DNA of 54,113 nucleotides from Alphaproteobacteria bacterium. GTDB lineage: Bacteria > Pseudomonadota > Alphaproteobacteria > Sphingomonadales > Sphingomonadaceae. Position 1 is the stretch's first letter. Each line of letters opens with the position of its first letter. The position numbers were made by a program, and so were the translations under genes. Positions 43,838 to 53,262 of the stretch are shown here, in pieces. A model generated the notes under the pieces. It was given only the letters and a program-made list of their open reading frames with translations. It did no database searches and was not told the origin of the DNA. Where the stretch lies: NCBI GenBank assembly GCA_030431875.1, contig JAUIIG010000018.1, positions 1-54,113 on the forward strand. The letters run 5' to 3'.

Positions 43838-45448
43838 TCAGGCAGCCTGCGGGGCAGCCTGGCGGACACCTTCGTCGACATGCTCGGCGAACTGTTCGAA
43901 GTTATTGATGAACAGCTCCACCAGCTTGCGCGCGGTAGCGTCGTATTCGTCCTTGTCGGCCCAGGTGGCACGCGGATCGAGCAGGGTCTGGTCGATGCCA
44001 GCCTCTTCCAGGGCGGGCACGAAGACCGGCACGTCAAAGCCGAAGTTCGGGTCCTTGCGAAATTCCACCGCGTCCATCTTGCCGTCGAGCACGGCGTTCA
44101 GCAGGCCGCGCGTAGCCTTGATCGGCATGCGGTGGCCGACGCCGTACTTGCCGCCGGTCCAGCCGGTGTTGAACAGCCAGCACTGCGCGCCGCCCTTCGC
44201 GATCCGCTCCTTCAGAAGGTTGCCGTAGACGCTGGGATGGCGCGGCATGAAGGCAGCGCCGAAGCAGGTGCTGAACGTTGCCTCGGGCTCGGTCACGCCG
44301 ATCTCGGTGCCGGCCACCTTGGCGGTATAGCCCGAGAGGAAGTAGTACATGGCCTGGTCCGGCGTCAGTCGCGCGATCGGAGGCAGGACGCCAAAGGCGT
44401 CGGCGGTCAGCATGATGACGTTCGACGGAGCCGGGCCGAGGTTCTTTTCCGACGTGTTCGGGATGAACTCGATCGGGTAGGCACCGCGGGTGTTCTCGGT
44501 CTTGCTGCCGTCGGTGAAGTCCAGCTCGCGCGTCACCTCGTCCATGGTCACGTTCTCGATGATCGTACCGAACATCTTGGTGGTGGCGTAGATCTCCGGC
44601 TCGCCTTCGGCAGACAGGTTGATCATCTTGGCATAGCAGCCGCCTTCGAAGTTGAAGACGTTGTCATCCGACCAGCCGTGCTCGTCGTCACCGATCAGCG
44701 TGCGGCTGGCGTCGGCAGACAGCGTGGTCTTGCCGGTGCCCGACAGGCCGAAGAAGATCGCGCTCTTGCCGTCGGCACCGATGTTGGCCGAACAGTGCAT
44801 GGGCATCACGCCCTGTGCCGGCAGCAGGTAGTTGAGCAGGCCGAACACGCCCTTCTTCATCTCGCCCGAATACTCGGTGTTGCCAATCAGGATCAGCTTT
44901 TCGCTGAAGTTGACCGCGATCACGGTGTCGCTGCGGCAGCCGTGGCGTTCCGGGTCAGCCTTGAAGCTGGGCAGGTTGATGATGGTGTATTCGGGATTGA
45001 AGCCGGCCACTTCTTCTGCCGTGGGTCGCACCAGCAGGGTGCGCACGAACAGGTTGTGCCAGGCCATCTGCGTGATCACGCGTACGTTGACGCGGTATTC
45101 CGGCTGGCTGCCTCCGAACAGGTCGGCAACGTAAAGCTCGTCCTTGTCGGCGACCGCGGCCAGGAAATCGGCCTTCAGGTTGTCCCAGCTCTGCTGGTCC
45201 ATCGGCTGGTTGATCTTGCCCCAGTCGATCGTGTCTTCGGTGATCGCGTCGCGAACGACGAACTTGTCCTTCACGCTGCGGCCGGTGAACTTGCCGGTGT
45301 CGACCAGCAAGGCACCATGCTTCGTCAGCTGGCCCTCACCCTTGGCGATGGCATGTTCGACCAGCGCCGAAGTGCCGAGATTGGTATGAAGGGTGGCGGA
45401 CGTCGCAATGCCCTGATCGGACAGCGACACATTAAGCGGGATCGACAC
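43838..45448 (-). CDS. pckA: Phosphoenolpyruvate carboxykinase (ATP)
   Basis: A 536-residue enzyme converting oxaloacetate and ATP to PEP, the entry to gluconeogenesis. [17 protein letters not shown] near residue 50, [13 protein letters not shown] near 205, the kinase P-loop [15 protein letters not shown] near 237 and [20 protein letters not shown] near 258 are intact. Start is GTG 45448, six bases after GGAG; a much longer open frame upstream is spurious. It is divergent from chvI, the order found across alphaproteobacteria where ChvG-ChvI often controls pckA. Confidence 0.95.
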   Translation of the reverse strand: MSIPLNVSLSDQGIATSATLHTNLGTSALVEHAIAKGEGQLTKHGALLVDTGKFTGRSVKDKFVVRDAITEDTIDWGKINQPMDQQSWDNLKADFLAAVADKDELYVADLFGGSQPEYRVNVRVITQMAWHNLFVRTLLVRPTAEEVAGFNPEYTIINLPSFKADPERHGCRSDTVIAVNFSEKLILIGNTEYSGEMKKGVFGLLNYLLPAQGVMPMHCSANIGADGKSAIFFGLSGTGKTTLSADASRTLIGDDEHGWSDDNVFNFEGGCYAKMINLSAEGEPEIYATTKMFGTIIENVTMDEVTRELDFTDGSKTENTRGAYPIEFIPNTSEKNLGPAPSNVIMLTADAFGVLPPIARLTPDQAMYYFLSGYTAKVAGTEIGVTEPEATFSTCFGAAFMPRHPSVYGNLLKERIAKGGAQCWLFNTGWTGGKYGVGHRMPIKATRGLLNAVLDGKMDAVEFRKDPNFGFDVPVFVPALEEAGIDQTLLDPRATWADKDEYDATARKLVELFINNFEQFAEHVDEGVRQAAPQAA

Positions 45449-45584
45449 GCAGTGCTCCTCAACACAACTAGAAATCCGTCCGGCGACAGTGGTGTCGCGC
45501 CGGAAACTTGCGGCCCGCATAGAGACCCAACATTGCGGCGTCAATTTGGCATGGACCCAATGCCCCACAGTTGCGTCAAACCGG

Positions 45585-45609
45585 ATGCTGCACCGCTGCA
45601 GTGCAGCAT
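45585..45609. promoter_or_regulatory. Inverted repeat in the pckA-chvI promoter region
   Basis: Perfect 9-bp arms ATGCTGCAC and GTGCAGCAT separated by seven bases, followed by two TTGCAGTG copies (near 45611 and 45645) and a second CCGGATGC. The spacer 45449-45685 is otherwise free of genes. A binding site for ChvI or another regulator is plausible but unproven. Confidence 0.5.
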
Positions 45610-45685
45610 TTTTGCAGTGTCCGGATGCAGCAACATTGTGTCTGTTGCAGTGGCGGGTTAGGTCCGTTTCAGGCAAGGAAGAGCC

Positions 45686-46453
45686 ATGAGTGAAACGAGC
45701 GACAGCGTGACCGGTGAAGCGCCCGTCCCCGACGAGGGCCAGCGCACGATTGCGCTGGTAGACGACGACCGCAACATCCTTACTACGCTGTCCATTGCCC
45801 TGCAGGCCGAAGGCTATGCCACCCGCGTCTATTCGGACGGCGAGGCCGCCCTGGAAGCCCTGCGCAAGAACCCGCCGGACCTTGCCGTGTTCGACATCAA
45901 GATGCCGCGCATGGACGGTATGGAATTGCTGCAGAAACTGCGGGAAACATCTGATATTCCGGTTATTTTCCTCACCAGCAAGGACCAGGAAGAGGACGAG
46001 GAAGCCGGTCTTGCGATGGGGGCGGACGATTACATTGCCAAGCCGTTCAGCCAGCGCCTGCTGGTGGCCCGCATCCGCGCCATCCTGCGCCGCGCCGCGC
46101 CGTTGCCGCAAGACGAGCAGGACGTCGTGCCGATGCCGGACGGCCCGCACGACACCATCACCCGCGGACGGCTGGTGATGGACCCGGCGCGCCACCAGGT
46201 GACCTGGGACGGCAAGCCCGTGAGCCTGACCGTCACCGAATTCCTGATCCTGGAGGCGCTGGCGATCCGCCCCGGCGTTATCAAGAGCCGCAACCAGCTG
46301 ATGGATGCTGCCTACCCCGACGATATTTTCGTCGACGACCGCACGGTCGATTCGCACATCAAGCGGCTGCGGCGGAAGTTCCGCGCGGTCGATTCCGGAT
46401 TCGGCGCGATCGAGACGCTTTACGGCGCGGGCTATTCGTTCTCCGATGGCTGA
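45686..46453 (+). CDS. chvI: Two-component response regulator ChvI
   Basis: A 255-residue OmpR-type regulator. The receiver (about 20-140) has the acidic pair in LVDDDRNIL, phospho-acceptor Asp in [15 protein letters not shown] near 73, Thr in FLTSKDQ and Lys in YIAKPFS. The winged helix (about 155-255) has [18 protein letters not shown] and [13 protein letters not shown]. The RxPG spacing and position next to pckA mark ChvI, the acid/envelope-responsive regulator of alphaproteobacteria. It overlaps chvG by 8 bp. Confidence 0.94.
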   Translation: MSETSDSVTGEAPVPDEGQRTIALVDDDRNILTTLSIALQAEGYATRVYSDGEAALEALRKNPPDLAVFDIKMPRMDGMELLQKLRETSDIPVIFLTSKDQEEDEEAGLAMGADDYIAKPFSQRLLVARIRAILRRAAPLPQDEQDVVPMPDGPHDTITRGRLVMDPARHQVTWDGKPVSLTVTEFLILEALAIRPGVIKSRNQLMDAAYPDDIFVDDRTVDSHIKRLRRKFRAVDSGFGAIETLYGAGYSFSDG

Positions 46454-47972
46454 CCCGGTCAGCGAGGACACGCTGCAGGCAAGCAGGCTGGAACGATTCG
46501 CCATTCCTTTCGGCGGGTCGCTGACCCGGCGCATCCTGACTGTGAACCTGATCCCGCTGCTGGTGCTGGCGGGCAGCCTGTTTTTCCTCGATTCCTATCG
46601 CAGGCAGCTGCTGGACGAACGCTACAAGCTCGCCCGCATCGAAGCGCAGATCACGGCAGAGGCACTGGCCGGCGCCACCATGGAACGGCAGGAAGCCTTG
46701 CTCAGCCAGATCGGGCGCGAACAGTCGATGCGCTTGCGCCTGTACGACGCCAGCGGCACGCTGATCGCTGACAGTTTCGAACTCGACGAGCCCAGCTTCA
46801 CCTTTGACGACCCAGTGGCCGAACCCTTCCTCGAAGACCTGGCGCGCTGGACCGACAATGCCGTCAACGTGGCCGTGGGCGCGCCTTCCCCGCCCGCCTA
46901 TGTCCGCGTGCGGCAACAGGGTCTCAGCCAGATCGAGCTGCGCCGTGCTCCCGACGGCACGCCCGTGATCAATGCAGCTGCGCCAATCGGCCTCAACGGC
47001 GCCAGCCTGCTGACCACCCGCAATGCCGTAGACATTACCGCTGCGGTGCGCTCCGCGCGGTCCAGCCTGATGACCATCATCCTGCTGGCTCTGGCACTGT
47101 CCACGATCCTCTCGCTCTACCTCGCCACCACCATCATCGAGCCCTTGCGCAGACTGGTGCAGGCAGCATCGCGCGTGCGGCTGGGCCGCGACCGCGAGGT
47201 CGAAGTGCCGCGCATGGACGAGCGCGCGGACGAGATCGGCCTGCTGGCGCGCGCAGTTTCGGACATGACCGCCACCCTGCGCCACCGTATCGACGCGGTG
47301 GAAAGTTTTGCCGCTGATGTCGCGCACGAGATCAAGAACCCGCTCGCCTCGCTGCGCAGCGCCACCGAGACCTTACCCAAGGTCGACGATCCCGACCTGC
47401 GCAGCCAGCTGGTGGATGTCGCCGCGCACGACGTGCGGCGGATCGACCGCCTGGTAACCGAGATCTCCGAAGCCAGCCGCATCGACGCCGAACTGAGCCG
47501 CGCCACGTTCAAGAAGGTGGACCTGTGCTCGCTCTTCTCCAATGTCGTGGCGCGCAAGCTGGAACGCGGCGAGACGCGCAGCTGTTCGGTCGAGATCGCT
47601 TGCAACACCGCGCTGGGCGAGGTCATGGGCGTGCCTGTGCGGCTGGAGCGGATTGCCGAGAACCTGCTCGACAATGCAGTGTCCTTCTCTCCCGAAGGCG
47701 GCCGCATCATCGTGACCATCGCCCGCAACGGCACGCGGGTAACCGCCACGGTCTGCGATGAAGGCCCCGGCATTCCCGAGGGCGAACGCGAGAAGGTCTT
47801 CCGCCGCTTCCACTCGCACCGGCCGGAAGGCGAGGAATACGGCAACCACTCCGGCCTCGGCCTCGCCATCGGTCGCACGATCGCCGAAGCGCACTCCGGA
47901 AGCCTGACTGTGGAGGACGACGTCTCGGGGCTTGGCGGCGCCTGCCTTGTGCTGGAATTGCCTGCTGCATGA
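46446..47972 (+). CDS. chvG: Sensor histidine kinase ChvG
   Basis: A 508-residue membrane kinase. Two membrane helices (about 30-50 and 210-232) bracket a periplasmic sensor of about 160 residues; HAMP about 235-285; H-box [20 protein letters not shown] near 300; N-box [12 protein letters not shown]1 [21 protein letters not shown]2 [15 protein letters not shown]. All catalytic boxes are present. ATG 46446 lies inside the chvI end; the longer upstream frame is chvI out of frame. The stop overlaps hprK by 4 bp (ATGA). Confidence 0.94.
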   Translation: MADPVSEDTLQASRLERFAIPFGGSLTRRILTVNLIPLLVLAGSLFFLDSYRRQLLDERYKLARIEAQITAEALAGATMERQEALLSQIGREQSMRLRLYDASGTLIADSFELDEPSFTFDDPVAEPFLEDLARWTDNAVNVAVGAPSPPAYVRVRQQGLSQIELRRAPDGTPVINAAAPIGLNGASLLTTRNAVDITAAVRSARSSLMTIILLALALSTILSLYLATTIIEPLRRLVQAASRVRLGRDREVEVPRMDERADEIGLLARAVSDMTATLRHRIDAVESFAADVAHEIKNPLASLRSATETLPKVDDPDLRSQLVDVAAHDVRRIDRLVTEISEASRIDAELSRATFKKVDLCSLFSNVVARKLERGETRSCSVEIACNTALGEVMGVPVRLERIAENLLDNAVSFSPEGGRIIVTIARNGTRVTATVCDEGPGIPEGEREKVFRRFHSHRPEGEEYGNHSGLGLAIGRTIAEAHSGSLTVEDDVSGLGGACLVLELPAA

Positions 47973-48388
47973 GTGATGTCCTTCCCAATGTAAGCTGCGT
48001 CGCCATGCGCGGGCGCGCCATGGTTATCACCGGTGCTCCCGGCACCGGAAAGTCGAGCCTTGCGCTCGCCCTGCTCGACCGTGGCGGCGAATTGATCGGC
48101 GATGACGGGGTGACGCTGTCGCAGGTCGGCGAGCTGGTGATCGCCAGTCCGCCGCCCAATACCGAGGGGCTGATCGAGGTGCGTAACGTCGGGCTGCTGG
48201 AAGTGCCCACCACCCGCGCACCAGTGGCCATTGTCATCAGCCTGACTGACGATGCCGAGCGCCTGCCACTGGGCCATGGCACGGCCATGTTGCTGGGCAA
48301 GCCGGTGCCGCAAGTAGCGCTCTATCCTGACACGCCCTCCCTGCCCCTGCGGGCCGAAGCCGCGTTGGAGATGCACGGGCTGGACTAG
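47969..48388 (+). CDS. hprK: Short HPr kinase/phosphatase
   Basis: A 139-residue protein equal to the C-terminal catalytic domain of HprK only, the form usual in alphaproteobacteria. VITGAPGTGKSSLALALLDR is the P-loop (near residue 20) and ELIGDDGVTLSQVGELVIAS the following acidic segment; the HprK signature around EVRNVGLLEVPTT holds the phosphorylase-site region. It phosphorylates or dephosphorylates HPr at serine. It is translationally coupled to chvG. Confidence 0.92.
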   Translation: MSDVLPNVSCVAMRGRAMVITGAPGTGKSSLALALLDRGGELIGDDGVTLSQVGELVIASPPPNTEGLIEVRNVGLLEVPTTRAPVAIVISLTDDAERLPLGHGTAMLLGKPVPQVALYPDTPSLPLRAEAALEMHGLD

Positions 48389-48424
48389 GTCCTGTCCCAT
48401 CTACCCCCTTCACATTTGCCCGCC

Positions 48425-49369
48425 ATGCGCGCAGATGACGCTGCCATGGCAAGCAAAGCGCCAGAATCGGAGCAATCGTCGCAGCAACGCATCCTGCTGG
48501 TCACCGGCATGCTCGGCGCTGGCAAGACGACCGCATTGCGCGAGCTTGAAGACCTCGGCTGGGAATCGATCGACAACTTCCCGATCCGCCTGCTCGATCG
48601 CATGGTGGGTGGCGGCACGACCGATGGTCACTCGCTGGCACTGGGCTTCGACTGCCGCACGCGCGACTTTGTCCCGGCAGAGATCATCGCCCAGGTGAAG
48701 CACTGGGTCGAAGAGGACGGACTTTCCATATCCACCCTGTTCCTCGACTGCGCCGGGCACGAACTGGAACGCCGATTCAACGAAACCCGTCGCCGCCATT
48801 TTCTCGCAGGCGACCTGCCCGTGCCCTCCGGCATCTCGGCCGAGCGCGAACTGCTCGCGCCCATGCGCCGCTGGGCCGACGTGCTGATCGACACCACGGA
48901 CTTTTCCACCAACGACCTGAAGCAGACGATTCGCGAGCACTTCTCGCAATCTGCACCGCAGCAGATGACGGTAACGGTCTCCAGCTTCGCCTTTGCCCGC
49001 GGCAAACCGCCTACGGCCGACCTGGTGTTCGACATGCGCTACCTCGAGAACCCGCATTGGGCACCGGGCCTGCGCGAACAGACCGGGCTGGATGCCGGGG
49101 TCGGTGAATTCATCGAAGCCAATCCCGTCTTCGTCTCTACCTTCGCCAAGATCAGCTCGCTGCTGCTGGAACTGTTGCCGCGCTATGCCGAGCAGGGAAA
49201 GGCCTATGTCAACATCGCCTTCGGCTGTACCGGCGGGAGACACCGTTCGGTTTACTCAGCCGAGAAGATGGCGCAGGTCTTGCGCGAAGGCGGCTTTTCG
49301 CCCACCGTCCTCCACCGCAATCTGGGATCGCGCGCGGAAGACCTGGTGGAAGGAACCCAACACCCGTGA
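48425..49369 (+). CDS. rapZ: RapZ family RNase adapter / nucleotide-binding protein
   Basis: A 314-residue P-loop protein. LVTGMLGAGKTTALRELEDL carries Walker A, LALGFDCRTRDFV follows, and the C-terminal domain has PTADLVFDMRYLENPHW and the signature YVNIAFGCTGGRHRSVYSAE. In E. coli RapZ guides RNase E to GlmZ; in alphaproteobacteria it lies with hprK and PTS genes and its role is open. Start could be ATG 48425 or 48446; neither has a clear ribosome site. Confidence 0.92.
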   Translation: MRADDAAMASKAPESEQSSQQRILLVTGMLGAGKTTALRELEDLGWESIDNFPIRLLDRMVGGGTTDGHSLALGFDCRTRDFVPAEIIAQVKHWVEEDGLSISTLFLDCAGHELERRFNETRRRHFLAGDLPVPSGISAERELLAPMRRWADVLIDTTDFSTNDLKQTIREHFSQSAPQQMTVTVSSFAFARGKPPTADLVFDMRYLENPHWAPGLREQTGLDAGVGEFIEANPVFVSTFAKISSLLLELLPRYAEQGKAYVNIAFGCTGGRHRSVYSAEKMAQVLREGGFSPTVLHRNLGSRAEDLVEGTQHP

Positions 49370-49424
49370 TAGGCCGCCTTCCCCGAACCGCTGATATCGA
49401 GAGCGCAAGAAGCAACACCCCCCA

Positions 49425-49829
49425 ATGATCGGTATTATTCTCGTCACCCACGGCCACCTGGCCGAGGAATTCGTTTCCGCCATGGAGCACGTGGTCGGAC
49501 ACCAGGATGCGATCGCCACGATCTGCATCGGCCCCAACGACGATATGGAAATGCGGCGCAAGGAAATCGCCACGGCCATCGACAAGGTCGACACCGGCTC
49601 GGGCGCAATCTTGTTGACGGACCTGTTCGGTGGCACCCCGTCGAACCTGGCCATTTCGCTGCTGGAAGCCGGGCGCACCGAAGTGATCGCCGGCATCAAC
49701 CTGCCCATGCTGATCCGGCTGGCAGGGGCCCGCAAGGAACTGCCGCTGCTCAAGGCTGCGCAGGCCGCGCGCGAGGCGGGTCGCAACTACATAACGCTGG
49801 CGTCCGAATTTCTCGGGCAGGACGCCTGA
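49425..49829 (+). CDS. PTS EIIA-Man family protein
   Basis: A 134-residue mannose-type IIA domain. IILVTHGHLAEEFVSAMEHV holds the phospho-accepting His9, and GAILLTDLFGGTPSNLAISL near residue 60 the conserved second motif; ITLASEFLG ends the fold. With HPr next door and no EIIB/EIIC, it belongs to the incomplete, regulatory PTS of alphaproteobacteria rather than a sugar transporter. The ribosome site is weak. Confidence 0.92.
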   Translation: MIGIILVTHGHLAEEFVSAMEHVVGHQDAIATICIGPNDDMEMRRKEIATAIDKVDTGSGAILLTDLFGGTPSNLAISLLEAGRTEVIAGINLPMLIRLAGARKELPLLKAAQAAREAGRNYITLASEFLGQDA

Positions 49830-49842
49830 CCGGGGGGAACGG

Positions 49843-50118
49843 ATGAGCGAAGCCAGTCGGGAAGTAGTCATCCCCAACAAGCGCGGCCTGCATGCGCGCG
49901 CCAGTGCCAAATTCGTCGCCACGGTGGCAGAAATGCCGGGCTGTAACGTGAAGGTCGAAAAGGACGGCCAGTGTGCAGCGGGCGGCTCGATCCTCGGCCT
50001 GATGATGCTCGGCGCGGCCATGGGTGACACGGTGACACTGACTGTCGAAGGCGACGATGCCGAAGCGCGGCTGGGCCAACTGGTCGAGCTGGTCGAAGGC
50101 AAGTTCGGCGAGGACTGA
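49843..50118 (+). CDS. ptsH: HPr phosphocarrier protein
   Basis: A 91-residue HPr. The active His17 lies in NKRGLHARASAKFV, and the regulatory serine (Ser49) in GGSILGLMMLGA, a good HprK target. Phosphate would come from an EI (not in the window) and pass to the EIIA at 49425. The last base overlaps the first of the next gene (TGATG), linking them. Confidence 0.93.
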   Translation: MSEASREVVIPNKRGLHARASAKFVATVAEMPGCNVKVEKDGQCAAGGSILGLMMLGAAMGDTVTLTVEGDDAEARLGQLVELVEGKFGED

Positions 50119-50930
50119 TGTCCAGCTCAGACCGGCGCGAGATTACCGGCTTTTCCAATCCCACGGTCAAATACCTGCGGAGCCTGCGCGAGAAAAAGCA
50201 CCGCAAGCGCGAGGGCGTGTTCCTTGCCGAAGGCCTGCGCCTGCTGACCGACGCACGCGAATGCGGGCATGTGCCGAAGACGCTGGTGATGGCCAAGGGC
50301 CGCGATGCGCACCCGCTGCTCGATGCGCTGGAGGCAGACGTTGCCGCGGCGGGCGGCGATGTGATCGAGACCAGCACCGACATCCTCACCAAGATCACCG
50401 GCAAGGACAACCCGCAGGCCGTGGCCGGCGTGTTTACCGAATTTGACACCTCGCTGGCCGCGCTCGACCGGAGCAAGGCAAATATCTGGCTGGTGGCGCA
50501 GGCCCTGCGCGATCCGGGCAACCTCGGCACCATGCTGCGCACGGGCGATGCCGTGGGCGCTGGTGGGCTGATCCTGATCGACGACTGTGCTGACCCGTTT
50601 TCGGTCGAAGCCGTGCGCGCCAGCATGGGCGCGGTGTTCACCCAGCAGATCGCGCAGGCAAACTGGGATGAGTTCATCACCTGGCTGCGGCAAGGCGAAG
50701 GTCAGTTGGTTGCTGCGAGCCTGCGCGACGCCGTGCCCTATCGCGGCGCGCCCTACGCAGCGCCGTGTTTCGTGCTGGTCGGCAACGAATCGCGCGGACT
50801 GCCAGAGGAATACGAGCTCGCCTGCGACCTGCGCGTAACCATGCCGATGAAAGGCCGCGCCGACAGCCTCAACGCTGCCGTCGCCGCTGCCGTGCTGTCA
50901 TACGAGGTACTCGCCAGCCTGGACAGTTAG
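50118..50930 (+). CDS. TrmH/SpoU family RNA 2'-O-methyltransferase
   Basis: A 270-residue SPOUT enzyme. The N-terminal substrate domain includes PTVKYLRSLREKKHRKREGV and FLAEGLRLLTDA; the SAM knot contains IWLVAQALRDPGNLGTMLRT (near 120), VEAVRASMGAVFTQQIAQ and FVLVGNESRGLPEEYELACD and RVTMPMKGRADSLNAAVA, all SpoU motifs. rRNA or tRNA target is not known. It converges on a lipoprotein gene with a 4-bp overlap. Confidence 0.9.
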   Translation: MSSSDRREITGFSNPTVKYLRSLREKKHRKREGVFLAEGLRLLTDARECGHVPKTLVMAKGRDAHPLLDALEADVAAAGGDVIETSTDILTKITGKDNPQAVAGVFTEFDTSLAALDRSKANIWLVAQALRDPGNLGTMLRTGDAVGAGGLILIDDCADPFSVEAVRASMGAVFTQQIAQANWDEFITWLRQGEGQLVAASLRDAVPYRGAPYAAPCFVLVGNESRGLPEEYELACDLRVTMPMKGRADSLNAAVAAAVLSYEVLASLDS

Positions 50931-51661
50931 TCCCCGGCGATGAAACTGGTCATGTGCCAGCGTCCGTTCCGACGGGCGGCACCGATCCGATAATCGATGA
51001 TCGAACGCAGGTTCTCCATGGCCATGAAGCCTTCCACCCGTTCGCCACTTTCCGGATTGGTTCCGCCGACCGGCAGGAACTCGTCACCCGGTTCGGTCGT
51101 GTAGGCTGTAAGCGTCACGACATCCCACGAAAAGCGCGCCACGAGATCGGATGCCGGATCGGCGGCCGCGTACATTGGCACGTCCTCGCCGGTAACGATC
51201 AGTCCCTCGAAGGGATCGACGGGGATGGTCTGGGCGAAATACCACGGCAGGGTCATGGTCGCGCCGTCCGACGCGCAGCCGAGTGTCAGGACGTCATCCA
51301 GTGCAAGCCAGAGGTAGTCGTCCTCGCCGTTCAGGCGTGCGCGCAGTTCGTCCCGCCCTGCACCACCACCGAAATCGAGGTAAATGTCTTCCGCCGCGAG
51401 TGCGACCACCGCCTCCGTATCGCGCGATGCGGCGGCGGTGCGCAGGGCGGCGAGGAATTCGCCAGCACCCGGCTGGTCGAGACATTCGTCGCGCGGGGCA
51501 TAGGGACCGGTCGGCTGCGGCGGCAGGGACTCGCCGTCGACTTCCGCGACCAGTGCCTCCGCCGCGCTTTCGAGCTGTTCGGACGGCGGGTTGCCGCGGT
51601 CACAGGCGGAAAGCACAGCCACCAAGGGCAGCACGGCCAGCAAGGCACGTCTAACGGTCAT
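50927..51661 (-). CDS. Lipoprotein of unknown function with SH3-like C-terminus
   Basis: A 244-residue lipoprotein. The signal [20 protein letters not shown] has lipobox VLSAC. The mature N-terminal half is acidic and helical; the C-terminal half (EDVPMYAAADPASDLVARFS, WDVVTLTAYTTEPGDEFLPV, GFMAMENLRSIIDYRIG) resembles bacterial SH3 modules as found in sphingomonad envelope proteins. No enzyme motif is visible. It overlaps rmuC by 4 bp (ATGA). Confidence 0.75.
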   Translation of the reverse strand: MTVRRALLAVLPLVAVLSACDRGNPPSEQLESAAEALVAEVDGESLPPQPTGPYAPRDECLDQPGAGEFLAALRTAAASRDTEAVVALAAEDIYLDFGGGAGRDELRARLNGEDDYLWLALDDVLTLGCASDGATMTLPWYFAQTIPVDPFEGLIVTGEDVPMYAAADPASDLVARFSWDVVTLTAYTTEPGDEFLPVGGTNPESGERVEGFMAMENLRSIIDYRIGAARRNGRWHMTSFIAGD

Positions 51662-53025
51662 GTTGCGGCTTTATCCTTCTCGTCCTCGTTGCCTTTAATG
51701 AGCAGGCTTTCCGACGGTTCCGTGACATCTGCCGCCCCGTAGCGCGGCGCGCCTTCCACCAGCGGCACTTCGTCGATATCCTTGCCGATCTCCAGCCCCT
51801 TCTCCGCCATCCGGCGGCCTGAAGTCAGCACGTTGCGCTCGAAACTGCCGACGAACTTGTTGTAGTTGGAGACTGCACTTTCCAGCCCGCTGCCAACCCG
51901 CTTCATATGTTCTGCTGCGACGCGAAGGCGGTCGTAGAGTTCTGCCCCCATGCGCCCGATCTCCGCAGCCTCGGCAGCCATCTTGTCCTGCCGCCATACC
52001 TGCGCCACGGTACGTGCGATGGCGACAAGGTTGGTCGGCGTGGCCAGCAGGACGCCGTTCTTGAAAGCGAAGTCCCAAAGCTCCGGATCGGCCTCCAACG
52101 CGGCGGCGACGAAGTGTTCGCCGGGGACGAACATCACCACGTAGTCGGGCGCTTCCTCGAACTGGCTCTGGTAGCTTTTGGCCCCCAACGTCTGCACGTG
52201 GCCACGCATTGACTTGGCGTGCTGGGACAGGTGCTGACGGCGAACCTCGTCGTCCTCTGCCTCGAAGGCAGCCTGGTAGGCGTTGAGCGAGACCTTGGCG
52301 TCGATCACCAGCTTCTTCTGTCCCGGCACATGGACGATGGCGTCAGGCCGCAAGCGCCCGCTGTCTGTGTCGACCGAATGCTCCAGAGTGAAATCGGTGT
52401 GTTCGGACAGGCCGCACTGCTCGAGCACGTTCTGCAAGGCCCGCTCGCCCCAGCGGCCGCGCGCCTTGGGGGCATTGGTGAGCGAATTGCCAAGCCGCTG
52501 CGCCTCGCGTCGGACCTCTTCCTGTCCACGCTGCATGTTCTCGATCAGGCCGGTCAGCTGGCCGAAGGCATCCACGCGGTTCTTCTCCAACGTGGCGACC
52601 TGCTCTTCGTAGCTCTTCAGGCGACGATCGACCGGATCGAGCAGCGCCTTGAGCTTGGCTTCGCTGGCCTTTTCCGAATGGCCCAGCCGCTCGCTGGCGG
52701 TCTTGAGGAATTCCTCTTGCGCCTTCGACAGAACCTCGGAACCCGTCGCCTTGAACTGCGCCAGCAATTCCTCACGCGCTTCCCTCATCGCCGTGATCTG
52801 CTTGTCGAAGTTCTCCGCATTGGTCTGGAGGGTGGCGATCTCGATGCGCGCCGCGCCAAGCTCTGCCCCTGCCTGCTTGAACTCCGCTTCTGCCGCCTTT
52901 GCGCGCTCTTCCAGTGCCGCCTTTTCGCCCTGCAAGGCCGCAACCGGGCGTCCGCCCAGCCAGTAACCACCAGCAAGCGCGAGGACGACAGCGACGAGGG
53001 CAACAATCAGGACAAGCGGATCCAT
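51658..53025 (-). CDS. rmuC: DNA recombination protein RmuC
   Basis: A 455-residue protein. One N-terminal membrane helix (about 3-25) is followed by a long coiled coil (30-175) and then the RmuC nuclease-like domain: [20 protein letters not shown] (near residue 185), [20 protein letters not shown] with a PD-(D/E)xK-like layout, and [20 protein letters not shown]. RmuC limits recombination at inverted repeats. It is upstream of a lipoprotein gene and divergent from fhs. Confidence 0.93.
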   Translation of the reverse strand: MDPLVLIVALVAVVLALAGGYWLGGRPVAALQGEKAALEERAKAAEAEFKQAGAELGAARIEIATLQTNAENFDKQITAMREAREELLAQFKATGSEVLSKAQEEFLKTASERLGHSEKASEAKLKALLDPVDRRLKSYEEQVATLEKNRVDAFGQLTGLIENMQRGQEEVRREAQRLGNSLTNAPKARGRWGERALQNVLEQCGLSEHTDFTLEHSVDTDSGRLRPDAIVHVPGQKKLVIDAKVSLNAYQAAFEAEDDEVRRQHLSQHAKSMRGHVQTLGAKSYQSQFEEAPDYVVMFVPGEHFVAAALEADPELWDFAFKNGVLLATPTNLVAIARTVAQVWRQDKMAAEAAEIGRMGAELYDRLRVAAEHMKRVGSGLESAVSNYNKFVGSFERNVLTSGRRMAEKGLEIGKDIDEVPLVEGAPRYGAADVTEPSESLLIKGNEDEKDKAAT

Positions 53026-53162
53026 GCAAATTCCGGTGCAGCAAGAGGGGAACGAAACACGAACCTACCGACAGAGGACAGACACCGCAATGGCACCGCC
53101 CCAATCTTCCACCAAACTGCCACGATTTGGCTGCAAATTGCGATTGAGACTCGCTTTCAGGG

Positions 53163-53204
53163 ATTGTATGCGATACATACAATTCAGATTTGCGAAATTT
53201 TCGC
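53163..53204. promoter_or_regulatory. Two perfect palindromes in the fhs promoter region
   Basis: ATTGTATG (53163-53170) and CATACAAT (53176-53183) are perfect arms around CGATA, with a nested GTAT-GCG-ATAC; the form resembles GntR-type operators. A second dyad, GCGAAATTTTCGC, lies at 53192-53204. Both are AT-rich and lie 59-100 bp before the fhs start. The GntR assignment is inference. Confidence 0.55.
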
Positions 53205-53262
53205 GATTGTGAAATACAGGCGCCATATAGAGTCGCTCGCGCAGCAAAGAGAGGATCACGCA

